Source: Dokdonella_A sp963775445 (lineage in GTDB: Bacteria > Pseudomonadota > Gammaproteobacteria > Xanthomonadales > Rhodanobacteraceae). Taken from it: DNA of 64,000 nucleotides. Below are positions 7,720 to 18,519 of the stretch, in pieces. The stretch spans positions 992,001 to 1,056,000 of the forward strand of contig CAVZIT010000004.1 of assembly GCA_963775445.1 (NCBI GenBank). Reading direction: 5' to 3'. The translations under genes and the position numbers were made by a program. The notes under the pieces are model-generated. The model had not been told where the DNA came from, did not search any database, and was given only the letters and a program-made list of their open reading frames with translations. Positions within the stretch are counted from its first letter, which is position 1, and each line of letters opens with the position of its first letter.

Positions 7720-8941
7720 AGCCGAGGCACCCCCCACTGCCGGCTTGCCGATGTCCTGGTCGGACTGGTGGCCGTTGGGCCGACGCGGGTCGCTGCGACC
7801 GCCTGGCATCGACGAGGCCCAATACGAATGCTCAGGGACGGCCGCGTTGGTCGTTGCGCTGCGTACCCTGCAGCGAATGAGTCCGCGCAGCGACGTGATC
7901 GTGCCGGCTTACACCTGCCCTCTGGTCGCGATTGCGATTGCCGAGTGCGGCCTGCGCGTGCGTCTGTGCGACACCCGACCGGGACACTTCGACATGGATC
8001 AGGATGCGCTGGCAAGGATGTGCGATGCCGACACTTTGGCGGTCGTGCCCACGCATCTTGGTGGACGCGTCGCCGACGTGGCGCACGCCATCGTTTGCGC
8101 GCACCTGGCCGGTGCTTGGGTCATCGAGGATGCCGCGCAAGCCTGGGGTGCCTGCGCCGATGGCAAACCGGTGGGTTTGCTCGGCGATATCGGTTTTTTC
8201 AGCCTCGCCGTCGGCAAAGGTATCACGACGTACGAGGGCGGGGTGCTGGTTTCCCGCGACCCGGCATTGCGCGAAGGCATGCGCGCGCTCGCGCATGCGA
8301 CGGTTCCATTCCATCCCGGATGGGAAACGTTGCGCCTTGCTCAACTTTTCGCGTACACGGCGCTGTATCGTCCGCTCGCGTTGCGCGTGGTTTACGCATG
8401 GCCGCGAAGTCGCGCGCTGGCGCGTGGCGACTGGATCGGGGCGGTCGGAGATTCATTCGCCGCGTCGATTCCATTGCATCGAATGAGTCGCTGGCGCCGC
8501 CGGATCGGCGAGCGGTCGGCCCTTCGTTGGCCGGTATTCAGTGCCGCGTTGCGGGCGCAGGCTGGGCGGCGCATCGAGAGACTGGAACGCATCGGCGGCG
8601 TGCATGTCATCCAGGATCGCGACGTTGACAAAGGCGCCTGGCCGTTTTTTCTTGTGCGGCTGCCGAACCCGCGCATGCGCGATGCGATCCTGCATGCGCT
8701 CGCCGGGTCGCCTTTCGGCGTCAGCCGTCTGTTCGTCCATGCGCTGCCGGACTATGACTATCTGAGCTCCTGCATTTCCCAGTCAAAAGTGCCCAATGCA
8801 CGGGCCTTCGCGGCGTGCACGCTGACCATCACGAACAGTCCGTGGCTGGACGATCCTGCGTTCGAACAACTTGCGCGGCGCATTGGGCAGGTTCTGCGTG
8901 AGCTTCGGTCGATGCCAGGTGCGTCAGCAATCGCGCATTGA
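7709..8941 (+). CDS. DegT/DnrJ/EryC1-type PLP aminotransferase-like enzyme
   Basis: A fold-type I PLP enzyme of about 410 residues resembling the DegT/DnrJ/EryC1/StrS sugar aminotransferases. Diagnostic parts: PAYTCPLVAIAIAECG (66-81), cofactor-pairing Asp141 in VIEDAAQAWGA, and internal aldimine Lys170 in FFSLAVGKGITTYEGGVL. The family is usually 370-400 residues, so this is full length. I place the start at GTG 7709, overlapping the upstream gene; ATG 7751 (MSWSDWW) is the alternative. The 3' end overlaps the opposing arginase-like gene by 113 bases. It likely aminates a keto-sugar or another ketone intermediate. Confidence 0.82.
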   Translation: MNPRAEAPPTAGLPMSWSDWWPLGRRGSLRPPGIDEAQYECSGTAALVVALRTLQRMSPRSDVIVPAYTCPLVAIAIAECGLRVRLCDTRPGHFDMDQDALARMCDADTLAVVPTHLGGRVADVAHAIVCAHLAGAWVIEDAAQAWGACADGKPVGLLGDIGFFSLAVGKGITTYEGGVLVSRDPALREGMRALAHATVPFHPGWETLRLAQLFAYTALYRPLALRVVYAWPRSRALARGDWIGAVGDSFAASIPLHRMSRWRRRIGERSALRWPVFSAALRAQAGRRIERLERIGGVHVIQDRDVDKGAWPFFLVRLPNPRMRDAILHALAGSPFGVSRLFVHALPDYDYLSSCISQSKVPNARAFAACTLTITNSPWLDDPAFEQLARRIGQVLRELRSMPGASAIAH

Positions 8942-9761
8942 TCGCGCGTTGCGTACGCTGCCAGGAATCCAGCGCCGCCGCCGGAATTTCCGGCTGGTGA
9001 TCGATGGCGCTGAGCCAACGCTTCCAGCGTGTGCGGTACCTGTGGGCTGACACGTCGCCGGTAATGTCCATACCCGCGAGATGCGGCGTCAGCGCGCTGA
9101 TCACCGCGTTCAGATGGGTTTCACGCAACGCGCCCTGATCCCAGTTCGTCCGTGCAACATCGGGGTGCAAGACATCCTTGTCGATCGACAAATAGGTCGG
9201 CTGCGCCGGTTGGAGCGAATGCAGGAAGGCTTCGATCAACGCGTTCGCAGTCGGGTGAACCGAAAACGCGGAGCCGAGGCCGAAGCGCCGGGCCCAGCGC
9301 ACATCGGTGCCGATGCACCAATATCGGACTTTGCCTCGCAGCAACGGCAACCAGCGATTTTCCCAGAGTCGGCCGATCGATACGTCGGAAGACGTGATGC
9401 CGACCACATCCACCCGGGTCACGTTGGGGAGAGCTGCGACATGGCTTACCCACGAACCGCAATGGATGCCGAATGGAAAACGCATATTGTCCGGATGATT
9501 GTCCATCACCACCACGCGGCAGCGACAGCATCGGGCAACGCGCCGTATCAGCAAGTGGCTCACATGATGGAAATCACCGCTTCCGAGCAATACCGGGCCG
9601 CAGTTCTCGGGCATGACGGTGTCCAAAAGCGTGTCGAGTCGACGCATGCTCCGCAGCGAGCATCCGAACCGGATCAATTCCTGCCAGGATTGCAGCGCGA
9701 CCACCAGCGCGTCGGGCACGGTCCCGCTCGAGCCGTCGAAATCAAGAACGACCGGAGTCAT
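8829..9761 (-). CDS. Arginase-fold metallohydrolase of unknown substrate
   Basis: A 310-residue protein that keeps the arginase/ureohydrolase metal-site pattern in diverged form. GSGDFHH at 60-66 stands where arginases have GGDHS, DNHPD at 87-91 matches DAHxD, and SIDKD at 192-196 matches SxDxD. All six expected dimanganese ligands are therefore present, but the surrounding sequence is unlike arginase, agmatinase or formimidoylglutamase; post-translational peptide arginases or UPF0489 proteins are other relatives to consider. The ATG at 9761 overlaps the upstream FemAB-like gene by 20 bases, so the two are probably coupled. The last 113 bases are antisense to the PLP enzyme gene. Confidence 0.72.
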   Translation of the reverse strand: MTPVVLDFDGSSGTVPDALVVALQSWQELIRFGCSLRSMRRLDTLLDTVMPENCGPVLLGSGDFHHVSHLLIRRVARCCRCRVVVMDNHPDNMRFPFGIHCGSWVSHVAALPNVTRVDVVGITSSDVSIGRLWENRWLPLLRGKVRYWCIGTDVRWARRFGLGSAFSVHPTANALIEAFLHSLQPAQPTYLSIDKDVLHPDVARTNWDQGALRETHLNAVISALTPHLAGMDITGDVSAHRYRTRWKRWLSAIDHQPEIPAAALDSWQRTQRAINARLLTHLASTEAHAEPAQCAAQVVRTQDRPATDCS

Positions 9762-10842
9762 TTTCCACACTTTCTTGCCATTGACGGTCGCTCTCGAAAC
9801 GCCCCTGGATGCGACGAAAGATGAATCGCAGCAGCGGATTGCGGATGTACACCGCATGTTGCGTCATGGTGAAACTGGCGCCCAGATAGGCCTTGATTTC
9901 GGGATCGGTCCAGCCGGCGACGTAGGTCGACAACCCGTGCCGCAGCGCGTACTCGAGATTGTGTATCCAACTGACGAAATACAAGTTGAGTTCGCGCGCT
10001 TGCGGATAAGCGAAGCCGATATATTTGTCCACCAGCATGGTCGAAGTCACGAAACAGAGGTTGAACCCGATGAAGTCTCCGTCTTGATGGTAGACGAACA
10101 TCACGCCACCGCTGTCGGCATCGCGAAGCACTGCGGCAAAGAATTCGCGGCTCAACTGGTCGAATTGTATTTCGCTCTGCCGGTAGACATTCAGATATAG
10201 CGCATATACCTGATCGAGCAAGGCATCGTCCGCAAACTGTCGGCTTCCGGCGGGAATCGCTCCGATCCTCAGCTGTTTGCGCGAGCGCAGCTTGCGGCGG
10301 ATATCCTTGCGGCGGCGATAGGACAAGCGGCTCAGGTAGACATCGATGTCCGGGAAGTCGATCGCAAGATAGGCCAGCGCCTGTCCCTCGATCAGCGCAA
10401 ATCCACGCTTGCCGAGCGCCTCCACGAGATTATGCGCAAGTGCGTTGTGGGCCCGATCCAGCAGCGGCGATGCCTGCGGAAGATCCTTGACGATGACGAA
10501 CCGATAATCTCGCGCCTGGCTGCGAACAAGGCAGTCGGCGAAAACATCGGGACGCAGCGGGGCGGGCCACACCGCATACTCGGTGACTGTCGTGCCTACA
10601 AAAAAAGTGCGTGGGCGAAGTACCCCGTTCCATCTCCGGAAGAAAGGCAGTGAGCCCACAAGGCGCTTGAGCCGTGCATCGGCGGTCGTGAGCAAATCGA
10701 ATGGCGCCACGAAAGTCGGCACGCCTTCGCAGATGCTGGACGCGGAGAAATTGAGCGGTGGATGCGAAAGAAAGTGCTGCACAAGTCCGGCCGGCTCAAG
10801 CAGATTCACCGCGCCGGTCAAGCGCGACTCCACGTTCGACAT
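9742..10842 (-). CDS. FemAB/GNAT-like (BioF2-type) acyltransferase
   Basis: About 366 residues of GNAT-related fold in the FemAB or BioF2-like acyltransferase style. The basic segment YLSRLSYRRRKDIRRKLR and the later core GVMFVYHQDGDFIGFNLCFV are typical of aminoacyl/acyl transferases that act on lipid- or peptidoglycan-linked substrates. The C-terminal half (ELNLYFVSWIHNLEYAL, then AYLGASFTMTQHAVYIRNPL) resembles proteins annotated as peptidoglycan-modifying but of unproven role. ATG 10842 (MSNVESRL) is chosen; the frame extends to 10920. It heads a two-gene leftward unit with the arginase-like protein, facing the hydroxylase/SMR/PLP group. Confidence 0.7.
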   Translation of the reverse strand: MSNVESRLTGAVNLLEPAGLVQHFLSHPPLNFSASSICEGVPTFVAPFDLLTTADARLKRLVGSLPFFRRWNGVLRPRTFFVGTTVTEYAVWPAPLRPDVFADCLVRSQARDYRFVIVKDLPQASPLLDRAHNALAHNLVEALGKRGFALIEGQALAYLAIDFPDIDVYLSRLSYRRRKDIRRKLRSRKQLRIGAIPAGSRQFADDALLDQVYALYLNVYRQSEIQFDQLSREFFAAVLRDADSGGVMFVYHQDGDFIGFNLCFVTSTMLVDKYIGFAYPQARELNLYFVSWIHNLEYALRHGLSTYVAGWTDPEIKAYLGASFTMTQHAVYIRNPLLRFIFRRIQGRFESDRQWQESVENDSGRS

Positions 10843-10996
10843 GGCAAGCGGCTCCGGAGCGCAATCATCAGTGTAGCCTACGCACTTGATGCGCGGACCG
10901 CGAATCGGATGACTCCGCATCGGCTGATGCGGCCGGCACCGTTGCGATCATCGAAGTGGGGTTCACACGACCTCATGTATGTTGCCGCGAGGTCAA

Positions 10997-11710
10997 ATGG
11001 AACAGCACCTCGTCATGCCGGTCTGGCTGCAAACCCTCGCATGGATTTCGCTGACGCTTGCGCTGCTGTGCGCGCTGATCATCACGGTTGATCTCGTCCG
11101 CGGCCATCGCCAGCAGATGCGGATCATGAATCTGGTGTGGCCGATTACCGCGCTGTATGCCGGTCCGCTCGCTTTATGGGCGTATTTCACGGTCGGGCGG
11201 TTGTCAACCCGGAAACGCGTTCGCGCCGCGAAGATGCGTGGCGAGGATCCTCCCGGCCAACGCAAGCCATTCTGGCAATCAACCGCTCTGGCTGCCACTC
11301 ACTGCGGCAGCGGCTGCACGCTCGGCGACATCGTCGCCGAAAGCGCCTTGTTGCTGGTGCCACTCACGTTGTTCGGTCACAAGATCTTTGCTGCGTGGGT
11401 GGTCGATTTCGTTCTGGCATTTCTGTTCGGTATCGCGTTTCAGTATTTCACCATCAAGCCGATGCGCGATATCGGTCCGGGCGAGGCGCTGGTCGCGGCA
11501 CTGAAGGCCGATACGCTGTCACTGAGCGCTTGGCAGATCGGCATGTACGGCTGGATGGCGATCGCGACCTTCGCGATCTTCGGCCATGAGCTCGACAAGA
11601 CCGGTCCGGTATTCTGGTTCATGATGCAGCTCGCGATGCTGGCCGGTTTCCTGACCGCTTATCCGGTCAACTGGTGGCTGCTCAAGGCGAACATCAAGGA
11701 AACCATGTAA
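10997..11710 (+). CDS. DUF4396 membrane protein
   Basis: A 237-residue polytopic membrane protein of the DUF4396 family. The hallmark THCGSGCTLGD at residues 101-111, with a His and two Cys next to a membrane segment, suggests a metal- or redox-linked site. About six hydrophobic segments are visible, ending with FLTAYPVNWWLLKANIKETM. ATG 10997 has GCGAGG five to six bases upstream and is preferred over 10979. It converges on the cytochrome c gene of the copper cluster. Its role is unknown; copper handling is suggested by location only. Confidence 0.8.
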   Translation: MEQHLVMPVWLQTLAWISLTLALLCALIITVDLVRGHRQQMRIMNLVWPITALYAGPLALWAYFTVGRLSTRKRVRAAKMRGEDPPGQRKPFWQSTALAATHCGSGCTLGDIVAESALLLVPLTLFGHKIFAAWVVDFVLAFLFGIAFQYFTIKPMRDIGPGEALVAALKADTLSLSAWQIGMYGWMAIATFAIFGHELDKTGPVFWFMMQLAMLAGFLTAYPVNWWLLKANIKETM

Positions 11711-11741
11711 CCGGGGCCTGTCGATTCGCGGCAAGCCCCGG
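11711..11741. terminator. Hairpin between convergent genes, probable bidirectional terminator
   Basis: CCGGGGC (11711-11717) pairs with GCCCCGG (11735-11741), starting directly after the DUF4396 stop codon and ahead of the opposing cytochrome c stop. There is no T-run, so intrinsic termination is uncertain. Confidence 0.45.
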
Positions 11742-11768
11742 CTGGATGGCGAGCCAGCCCGCCTCGGT

Positions 11769-12407
11769 TCAATGCGATGGCGGGTTCACGGACGCTGGTG
11801 TCGTACTGCCCGATGACGGTTCGACACCGTGCTCGTTGGTGCCTTCGGTCCGTTGCGTTGCGCCATGGTCGTTTGCGTGATCGTTGCCGGGCGCGTGATC
11901 TTGACCGCCACCGCTGGCGGTCATCTGCTGATATTGAGTCACGCTCAGCTTCGGCAGCTTGCGCACGAAAGCAACCATGCTCCAGATCTTCTGATCGTCG
12001 TGCGTGACGCCCCAAGCGGGCATCGCGGTCATCTTGATGCCGTGCTTGATGATCCAGAACGCTTCGGCCGGATTGTCGATGCCGATCTTCGCGAGCGGCG
12101 GGGGCTCCGGATAAAGCCCCTGGCGCATTTCGCTGTCTGCCATGCCGGGCGCCAGATGGCAGCCGGTGCACATGTTCGCATAGCGATGCGCGCCCTCGCT
12201 GATCAGGTTCGGATCGTCGAGATTCGGCACCGTCACGTCGCCGTCGCGCTGCGCTATCGAATGATCGCGCAACGCGTTGATGACCTGCACGGTGACCGGC
12301 CAGTGCGGCACGTCGGCGCCGATGTTGTAGACACCGGACCAGACAAAGACAGCGCCGCCGACGATGATGATCACGATCCAGAGGATCAAGGCTGCAATGA
12401 AACGCAT
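11769..12407 (-). CDS. Membrane-anchored monohaem cytochrome c
   Basis: A 212-residue class I cytochrome c with an uncleaved N-terminal anchor (residues about 3-23). The haem site is CTGCH at 80-84 and the likely axial Met is Met129 in TAMPAWG. The C-terminus is long and rich in His, Asn and Gly (DHAPGNDHANDHG). The start at 12407 has a textbook AGGAGT Shine-Dalgarno. It would pass electrons on the periplasmic side. The leftward copA-copB genes lie upstream, separated by the tandem repeat, so it may belong to the copper-oxidation unit. Single-haem cytochromes near copA/copB are seen in related bacteria. Confidence 0.85.
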   Translation of the reverse strand: MRFIAALILWIVIIIVGGAVFVWSGVYNIGADVPHWPVTVQVINALRDHSIAQRDGDVTVPNLDDPNLISEGAHRYANMCTGCHLAPGMADSEMRQGLYPEPPPLAKIGIDNPAEAFWIIKHGIKMTAMPAWGVTHDDQKIWSMVAFVRKLPKLSVTQYQQMTASGGGQDHAPGNDHANDHGATQRTEGTNEHGVEPSSGSTTPASVNPPSH

Positions 12408-12426
12408 GATTGTTACTCCTGTATTT

Positions 12427-12554
12427 TTGCGATCGTCCGTGATCGCGAGAATCAACAAGTGGCCATCCCTGGCCGCACTGTTCAAGATTATTGCGATCGT
12501 CCGTGATCGCGAGGATCAAGGAGCGGCCATCCTTGGCCGCACTGTTCAATGGTG
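12427..12554. repeat. Two tandem copies of a 64-bp double-hairpin element
   Basis: Copy 1 runs from 12427 and copy 2 from 12491; the period is 64 bases with few differences. Each copy has GCGATC-N6-GATCGC and then GGCCA-N4-TGGCC, two small hairpins. The array fills the gap between the copB stop and the cytochrome c ribosome-binding site. Copy 2 ends at about the copB stop codon, so it might act on mRNA stability or termination. Confidence 0.8.
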
Positions 12555-13649
12555 CTAGAACCAGACGTGGAAACCGGCGACGAGCTGCGGATCGTAGACC
12601 GGCTCTCCTGCGGCGCGCGCGAAGTCCGCGGTCTTTCCGAACTTCCGCACCAAGTCTACGCCAATGTACGGGGCGAACTGGCGGGTGATTTCGTAGCGCA
12701 GCCGCACACCGAGCTCGGCATCGGACAATCCCGCGCCGATGCCGCGCCGTGGATCGTCGCGACCGTACAGATTGACTTCGAAGTCGGGCGTCAGAATCAG
12801 GCGCTGGCTGAACAGGATGTCGTATTCCGCTTCGAAGCGAGCTGCGCTTCGACCGGATTGACCGATGTAGGCGGTGGCCTCGATGTCGAACCAGTACGGC
12901 GCCAGACCCTGCACGCCGAACGCCGCCCAGGTGCGATCGGGGCCAGCGCCGAAATCATGGCGCACACCGAGCTGTGTGTCCCAGTAGGTTGCGAACGGAT
13001 GATCCCATAGCGCTTCGGTGCGCAGATCCTGCAAACCTTGGCTGCTGCGTTCGCCATCGGCCTTGAGCCAAAGCCGGTTGTCGTCGTTGCCGTACCAGGC
13101 CTGCGCGTCGAGTGCGACGCCGTTCGCCTCCCTACCATTGAAATACTCGAGCTGGTCGATCAGCAACATGCCCAATGCAGCGTTGTCTTGCATGGTCATG
13201 CCGGGCATCGCACCGTAGCCATGGCCATCCGAATAATCCGGATTGCGTGCATTCGGCGGTGCGCTGCCGCCTTGCATCGACGACATGTCCATATCGTTCA
13301 TGGCGTGGTTGCCGCGTTTGTCGAGGCCTCTCACTACCGGGCGTTCGCCGATCATGTCACCGGCCTCGAGTGTTCGCACCTGACCGGTCGTGTCCGGCTT
13401 GTGCACTGCGGAATCCTCGTGATGCATCGACGACCTGCCATCGACGGCTTTTGCATTCCCGGGATCGTCGACTTGCGCGCCCGTTGCTTCGATCACCGAA
13501 GTTGCCTTGGTCGCGGACGGAGTGGCGTGCGGCGAAGACATACCGCTGCCAGACGATGCTTCTTGTGCAAGTAGCGGCGACGCCATCGAGCACACCGACA
13601 ATGCAAGATTCATCGCGAGTCGATGGCGTAAATCCGGATTTTTCCTCAT
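12555..13649 (-). CDS. copB: Copper resistance protein B, outer membrane
   Basis: A 364-residue CopB/PcoB-type outer-membrane protein. The N-terminal third holds a signal region and a Met/His-rich linker (MNDMDMSSMQGG, GAMPGMTM). The C-terminal domain has the CopB pattern: LLIDQLEYFNGREANGVALD, then paired beta strands, ending YDPQLVAGFHVWF with the terminal aromatic of outer-membrane barrels. The start ATG overlaps the copA stop as ATGA at 13646-13649, so copA and copB are translationally coupled. ATG 13613 is a possible later start with a better signal peptide. It is thought to bind or release copper at the outer membrane. Confidence 0.93.
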   Translation of the reverse strand: MRKNPDLRHRLAMNLALSVCSMASPLLAQEASSGSGMSSPHATPSATKATSVIEATGAQVDDPGNAKAVDGRSSMHHEDSAVHKPDTTGQVRTLEAGDMIGERPVVRGLDKRGNHAMNDMDMSSMQGGSAPPNARNPDYSDGHGYGAMPGMTMQDNAALGMLLIDQLEYFNGREANGVALDAQAWYGNDDNRLWLKADGERSSQGLQDLRTEALWDHPFATYWDTQLGVRHDFGAGPDRTWAAFGVQGLAPYWFDIEATAYIGQSGRSAARFEAEYDILFSQRLILTPDFEVNLYGRDDPRRGIGAGLSDAELGVRLRYEITRQFAPYIGVDLVRKFGKTADFARAAGEPVYDPQLVAGFHVWF

Positions 13650-15427
13650 GACACCAGCACTTCGCGGAACATGCCCGCTTCCATGTGATAGAGCAGATGG
13701 CAGTGGTAGGCCCAGCGCCCGAGTGCATCGGCCATGACCAGATAGGTCACGCGCTGCGCGGGTTGCACGCTGATCGTGTGCTTGCGCACCTGAAATTGTC
13801 CGTCCGCCGATTCCAGTTCGCTCCACATGCCGTGCAGATGGATCGGATGGGTCATCATGGTGTCGTTGACCAGCACGATGCGTACGCGTTCGCCATGGCG
13901 CAGATGCACGGGTTTTGCGTCGGAGAATTTCTGGCCGTCGAAACCCCAGATGAAACGCTCCATGTTGCCGGTCAGATGCAGTTCGATTTCGCGCCCCGGT
14001 GGCTGCTGGTAGAGCGAGCCGCCCACGGTGTGCAGGTCCGCGTAGGTCAGCACCTGCCTGCCGTTGCCGCGCAGGCCGATGCCGGGATCGTCCAGATTGC
14101 CGCGCGGATGATCGACGCGCATGTCGGTACCCGGCCCGTATTCGGTGCTCGCGTGATGTACTGGCGGCGTGCTGTTCATCGCCATCTTGCCCGTCTCGCC
14201 GTGTTGCGTACCGTGCATGGAGCCGTGATCCATGGACTCCGTGGCCATGCCTTGCATCGAGCCGTGCTGCATGCCGCCCATTGCCATCGCACCCATCATG
14301 TCGACCATGGAAATTGTCGGCAGCGGATCGAGCATCGGCACCTCGGCCTGCATGCCCGGACGCGGCGCCAATGTTCCGCGCGCGTAGCCATCGCGGCTCA
14401 TCGATTGCGCGAACACGGTGTAGGCTCGATCCTCGGTCGGCTCGACGATCACGTCGTAGGTTTCGGCCACGGCGATGCGGAATTCGTCCACCGTCACCGG
14501 CTCGACGTTCTGTCCATCCGCGGCGACGATGGTGAGTTTCAACCCGGGGATGCGCACATCGAAAAAACTGTTGGCCGACCCGTTGATGAAGCGCAGGCGC
14601 ACGCGCTCGCCGGGCTTGAACAAGCCGGTCCAGTTGACCGCAGGCGCGTGACCGTTCATCAGGTAGGTGTAGGTGTAGCCGGTGATGTCGACCAGATCGC
14701 GCGGGCTCATGCGCATGCGGTTCCACATGCGCCGTGAAGCCAGTGCCTGCTCGAATCCGACTTTCGATACATCGGCGGCGAAATCGCGTGCGGTCGGCTC
14801 GCCGAAATTGTAGTAGTCGCTCCTCTTCTTCAAATGTGCGAATACCGTTTCCGGATCCTCGTCGGTCCAGTCGTTCAGCATGACCACATGATCGCGATCG
14901 GCACGAATCGGATCCGCGCCGGCCGGATCGATCACGAGCGGCCCGTACAAGCCGGTCTGCTCCTGGAATCGCGTATGGCTGTGATACCAGTAGGTGCCGC
15001 TCTGTTTCACCCCAAACCGATAGACAAAGGTTTCGCCTGGTGCGATGCCCGGATAGCTCAGCCCGGGCACACCGTCCATTTGCGTTGGCAGCAGGATGCC
15101 GTGCCAGTGGATCGAGGTGGAGACCGGCAGGCGATTGGTGACACGCAACGTGACCGTACTGCCCTCGCGCCAGCGCAGGATCGGTCCGGGTACCTGGCCA
15201 TTGATCGCAGTGGCGGTGCGCGGCGCGCCGGTAATGTTGATCGGCGTCTCGGCAATTTCGAGTGCGAAGTCGGTTCCCGATATCTGAACTGGTTGGCTGA
15301 CGCGGCCGAGTGCCCAGGCGGGTCTGACAAGTAGGCCGAGTCCGCCCAGCGCGAGTCCCTGCACAAAACGGCGCCGCCCCTGATTCACCGAAGCCGGGAG
15401 CGGTAGTACAAATCGATCGATTTTCAT
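13646..15427 (-). CDS. copA: Multicopper oxidase CopA, copper resistance
   Basis: A 593-residue periplasmic multicopper oxidase (CopA/PcoA) that oxidises Cu(I) and sequesters copper. A Tat signal with the twin Arg in GRRRFVQGLALGG leads the protein. Copper ligands are complete: HWHG (107-110), HSH (149-151), HPIHLHG, and the terminal HCHLLYHMEAGM with the type 1 Cys and Met. A Met/His-rich insertion of about 40 residues in the second half (MGGMQHGSMQGM, MDHGSMHGTQHG) is the usual copper-loading segment. ATG 15427 follows AAGGAAA. It leads the copA-copB unit, with the cytochrome c downstream. Confidence 0.96.
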   Translation of the reverse strand: MKIDRFVLPLPASVNQGRRRFVQGLALGGLGLLVRPAWALGRVSQPVQISGTDFALEIAETPINITGAPRTATAINGQVPGPILRWREGSTVTLRVTNRLPVSTSIHWHGILLPTQMDGVPGLSYPGIAPGETFVYRFGVKQSGTYWYHSHTRFQEQTGLYGPLVIDPAGADPIRADRDHVVMLNDWTDEDPETVFAHLKKRSDYYNFGEPTARDFAADVSKVGFEQALASRRMWNRMRMSPRDLVDITGYTYTYLMNGHAPAVNWTGLFKPGERVRLRFINGSANSFFDVRIPGLKLTIVAADGQNVEPVTVDEFRIAVAETYDVIVEPTEDRAYTVFAQSMSRDGYARGTLAPRPGMQAEVPMLDPLPTISMVDMMGAMAMGGMQHGSMQGMATESMDHGSMHGTQHGETGKMAMNSTPPVHHASTEYGPGTDMRVDHPRGNLDDPGIGLRGNGRQVLTYADLHTVGGSLYQQPPGREIELHLTGNMERFIWGFDGQKFSDAKPVHLRHGERVRIVLVNDTMMTHPIHLHGMWSELESADGQFQVRKHTISVQPAQRVTYLVMADALGRWAYHCHLLYHMEAGMFREVLVS

Positions 15428-16170
15428 TGTCGTGTTTCCTTGCGGTGCGACGCGGTGGCGGATTCGAGCGCGATGATTCGCAGTGCGTGGAATCGGCGTC
15501 AGAACTTCCAACCGTTCGTGTTGAGCGTAGCGGAGCGCAGCTCCGCGAGGTCGAAACACCACCCGTGGTGTCATTTTGATGCCCTTGGACTTCGAGCCCT
15601 CGGCGCTGCGCGCAGAGCCTGCCTGGACTTGATCCGCGGGGAACGGATATTGAGATAGTTTCCAGACAAAGGCGCGGCCGGAGTGCGCGGTGCCAGCGGA
15701 CGGGCCGACGCCGGCCTTGAGGTCGCGATCATCGCCACGGGCCAGTTCGAAACGCAGGGAATGTCCATATCAGACTTGGTCAGGTGCCGCACGTGGCGTT
15801 TAATGGGGCACAGGTTGCGACGATAGCTCGAAGCTATCGCCTCAATTCAAATAATGAATTTCCATCAATGATCCTGGTGCCGTAGTTTTGTCGGGGCAAA
15901 CCTCGACAGCCCGGCCTGGCTCTTGTCAGCCCGGCGCGCGGAGAATGGCGCAAGGACACGCATGCAGGACCCTCGATGGCGATTGCGGTCAGTCTGTGCC
16001 GGGTGAACAATGTGGTCTTCCCGCCGGCACGATGCCGGCATCGTGCTGATGGTTCATCACGCTTCTGGCGCATCATCAGGCAGCATCGGCAAGAACGATT
16101 TCACTTGGTGTTATGCGGATTCCAACGCGGACCGACTCATTCGATCCCAACGACCAAAGGTAGATAAGTC
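15428..16170. other. Long divergent spacer between copA and katG
   Basis: 743 bases without a convincing gene. The copA-proximal part has a half copy of the dispersed hairpin repeat (about 15515-15600). The middle carries an OxyR-type operator (15823-15859). The katG-proximal 300 bases contain a GCCGGC hairpin near 16022 but no good reading frame. If katG transcription starts just downstream of the OxyR site, the leader is unusually long. Confidence 0.5.
15823..15859 (+). promoter_or_regulatory. OxyR operator upstream of katG
   Basis: Four tetramers spaced by exactly 7 bases: ATAG, CTAT, ATTC, GAAT. The first half (ATAGCTCGAAGCTAT) fits the OxyR consensus ATAG-nTnnnAn-CTAT perfectly; the second half keeps the dyad with weaker matches. 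The 11-base phasing over 37 bases is what an OxyR tetramer contacts. It lies 311 bases before the katG ATG. Confidence 0.65.
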
Positions 16171-18414
<2,244 letters not shown>

Positions 18415-18453
18415 TCATGCGGCCATGTTGTTGGAGGCTTCACGCAGAGCAAC

Positions 18454-18493
18454 CTCGGCCTGACTTCGGGTAGCACCGATCAGGCAGGCCGAG
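18454..18493. terminator. Hairpin between katG and oxyR
   Basis: CTCGGCCTG (18454-18462) pairs perfectly with CAGGCCGAG (18485-18493) around a 22-base loop, in the 105-base gap between the two convergent stop codons. No U-tract follows on either strand. Confidence 0.45.
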
Positions 18494-18519
18494 AGAGCCT
18501 TGCGGCTTGCGGAAGCGGT

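Noticed and set aside
13650..14726. In-frame upstream extension of copB to 723 codons
   Set aside because: Overlaps copA in another frame; CopB-like sequence starts only at 13649, with an ATGA junction to copA.
15571..15792. A 73-codon minus-strand frame before copA as a CopL-type regulator
   Set aside because: No Cys/His-rich metal motif; its end is the dispersed repeat.
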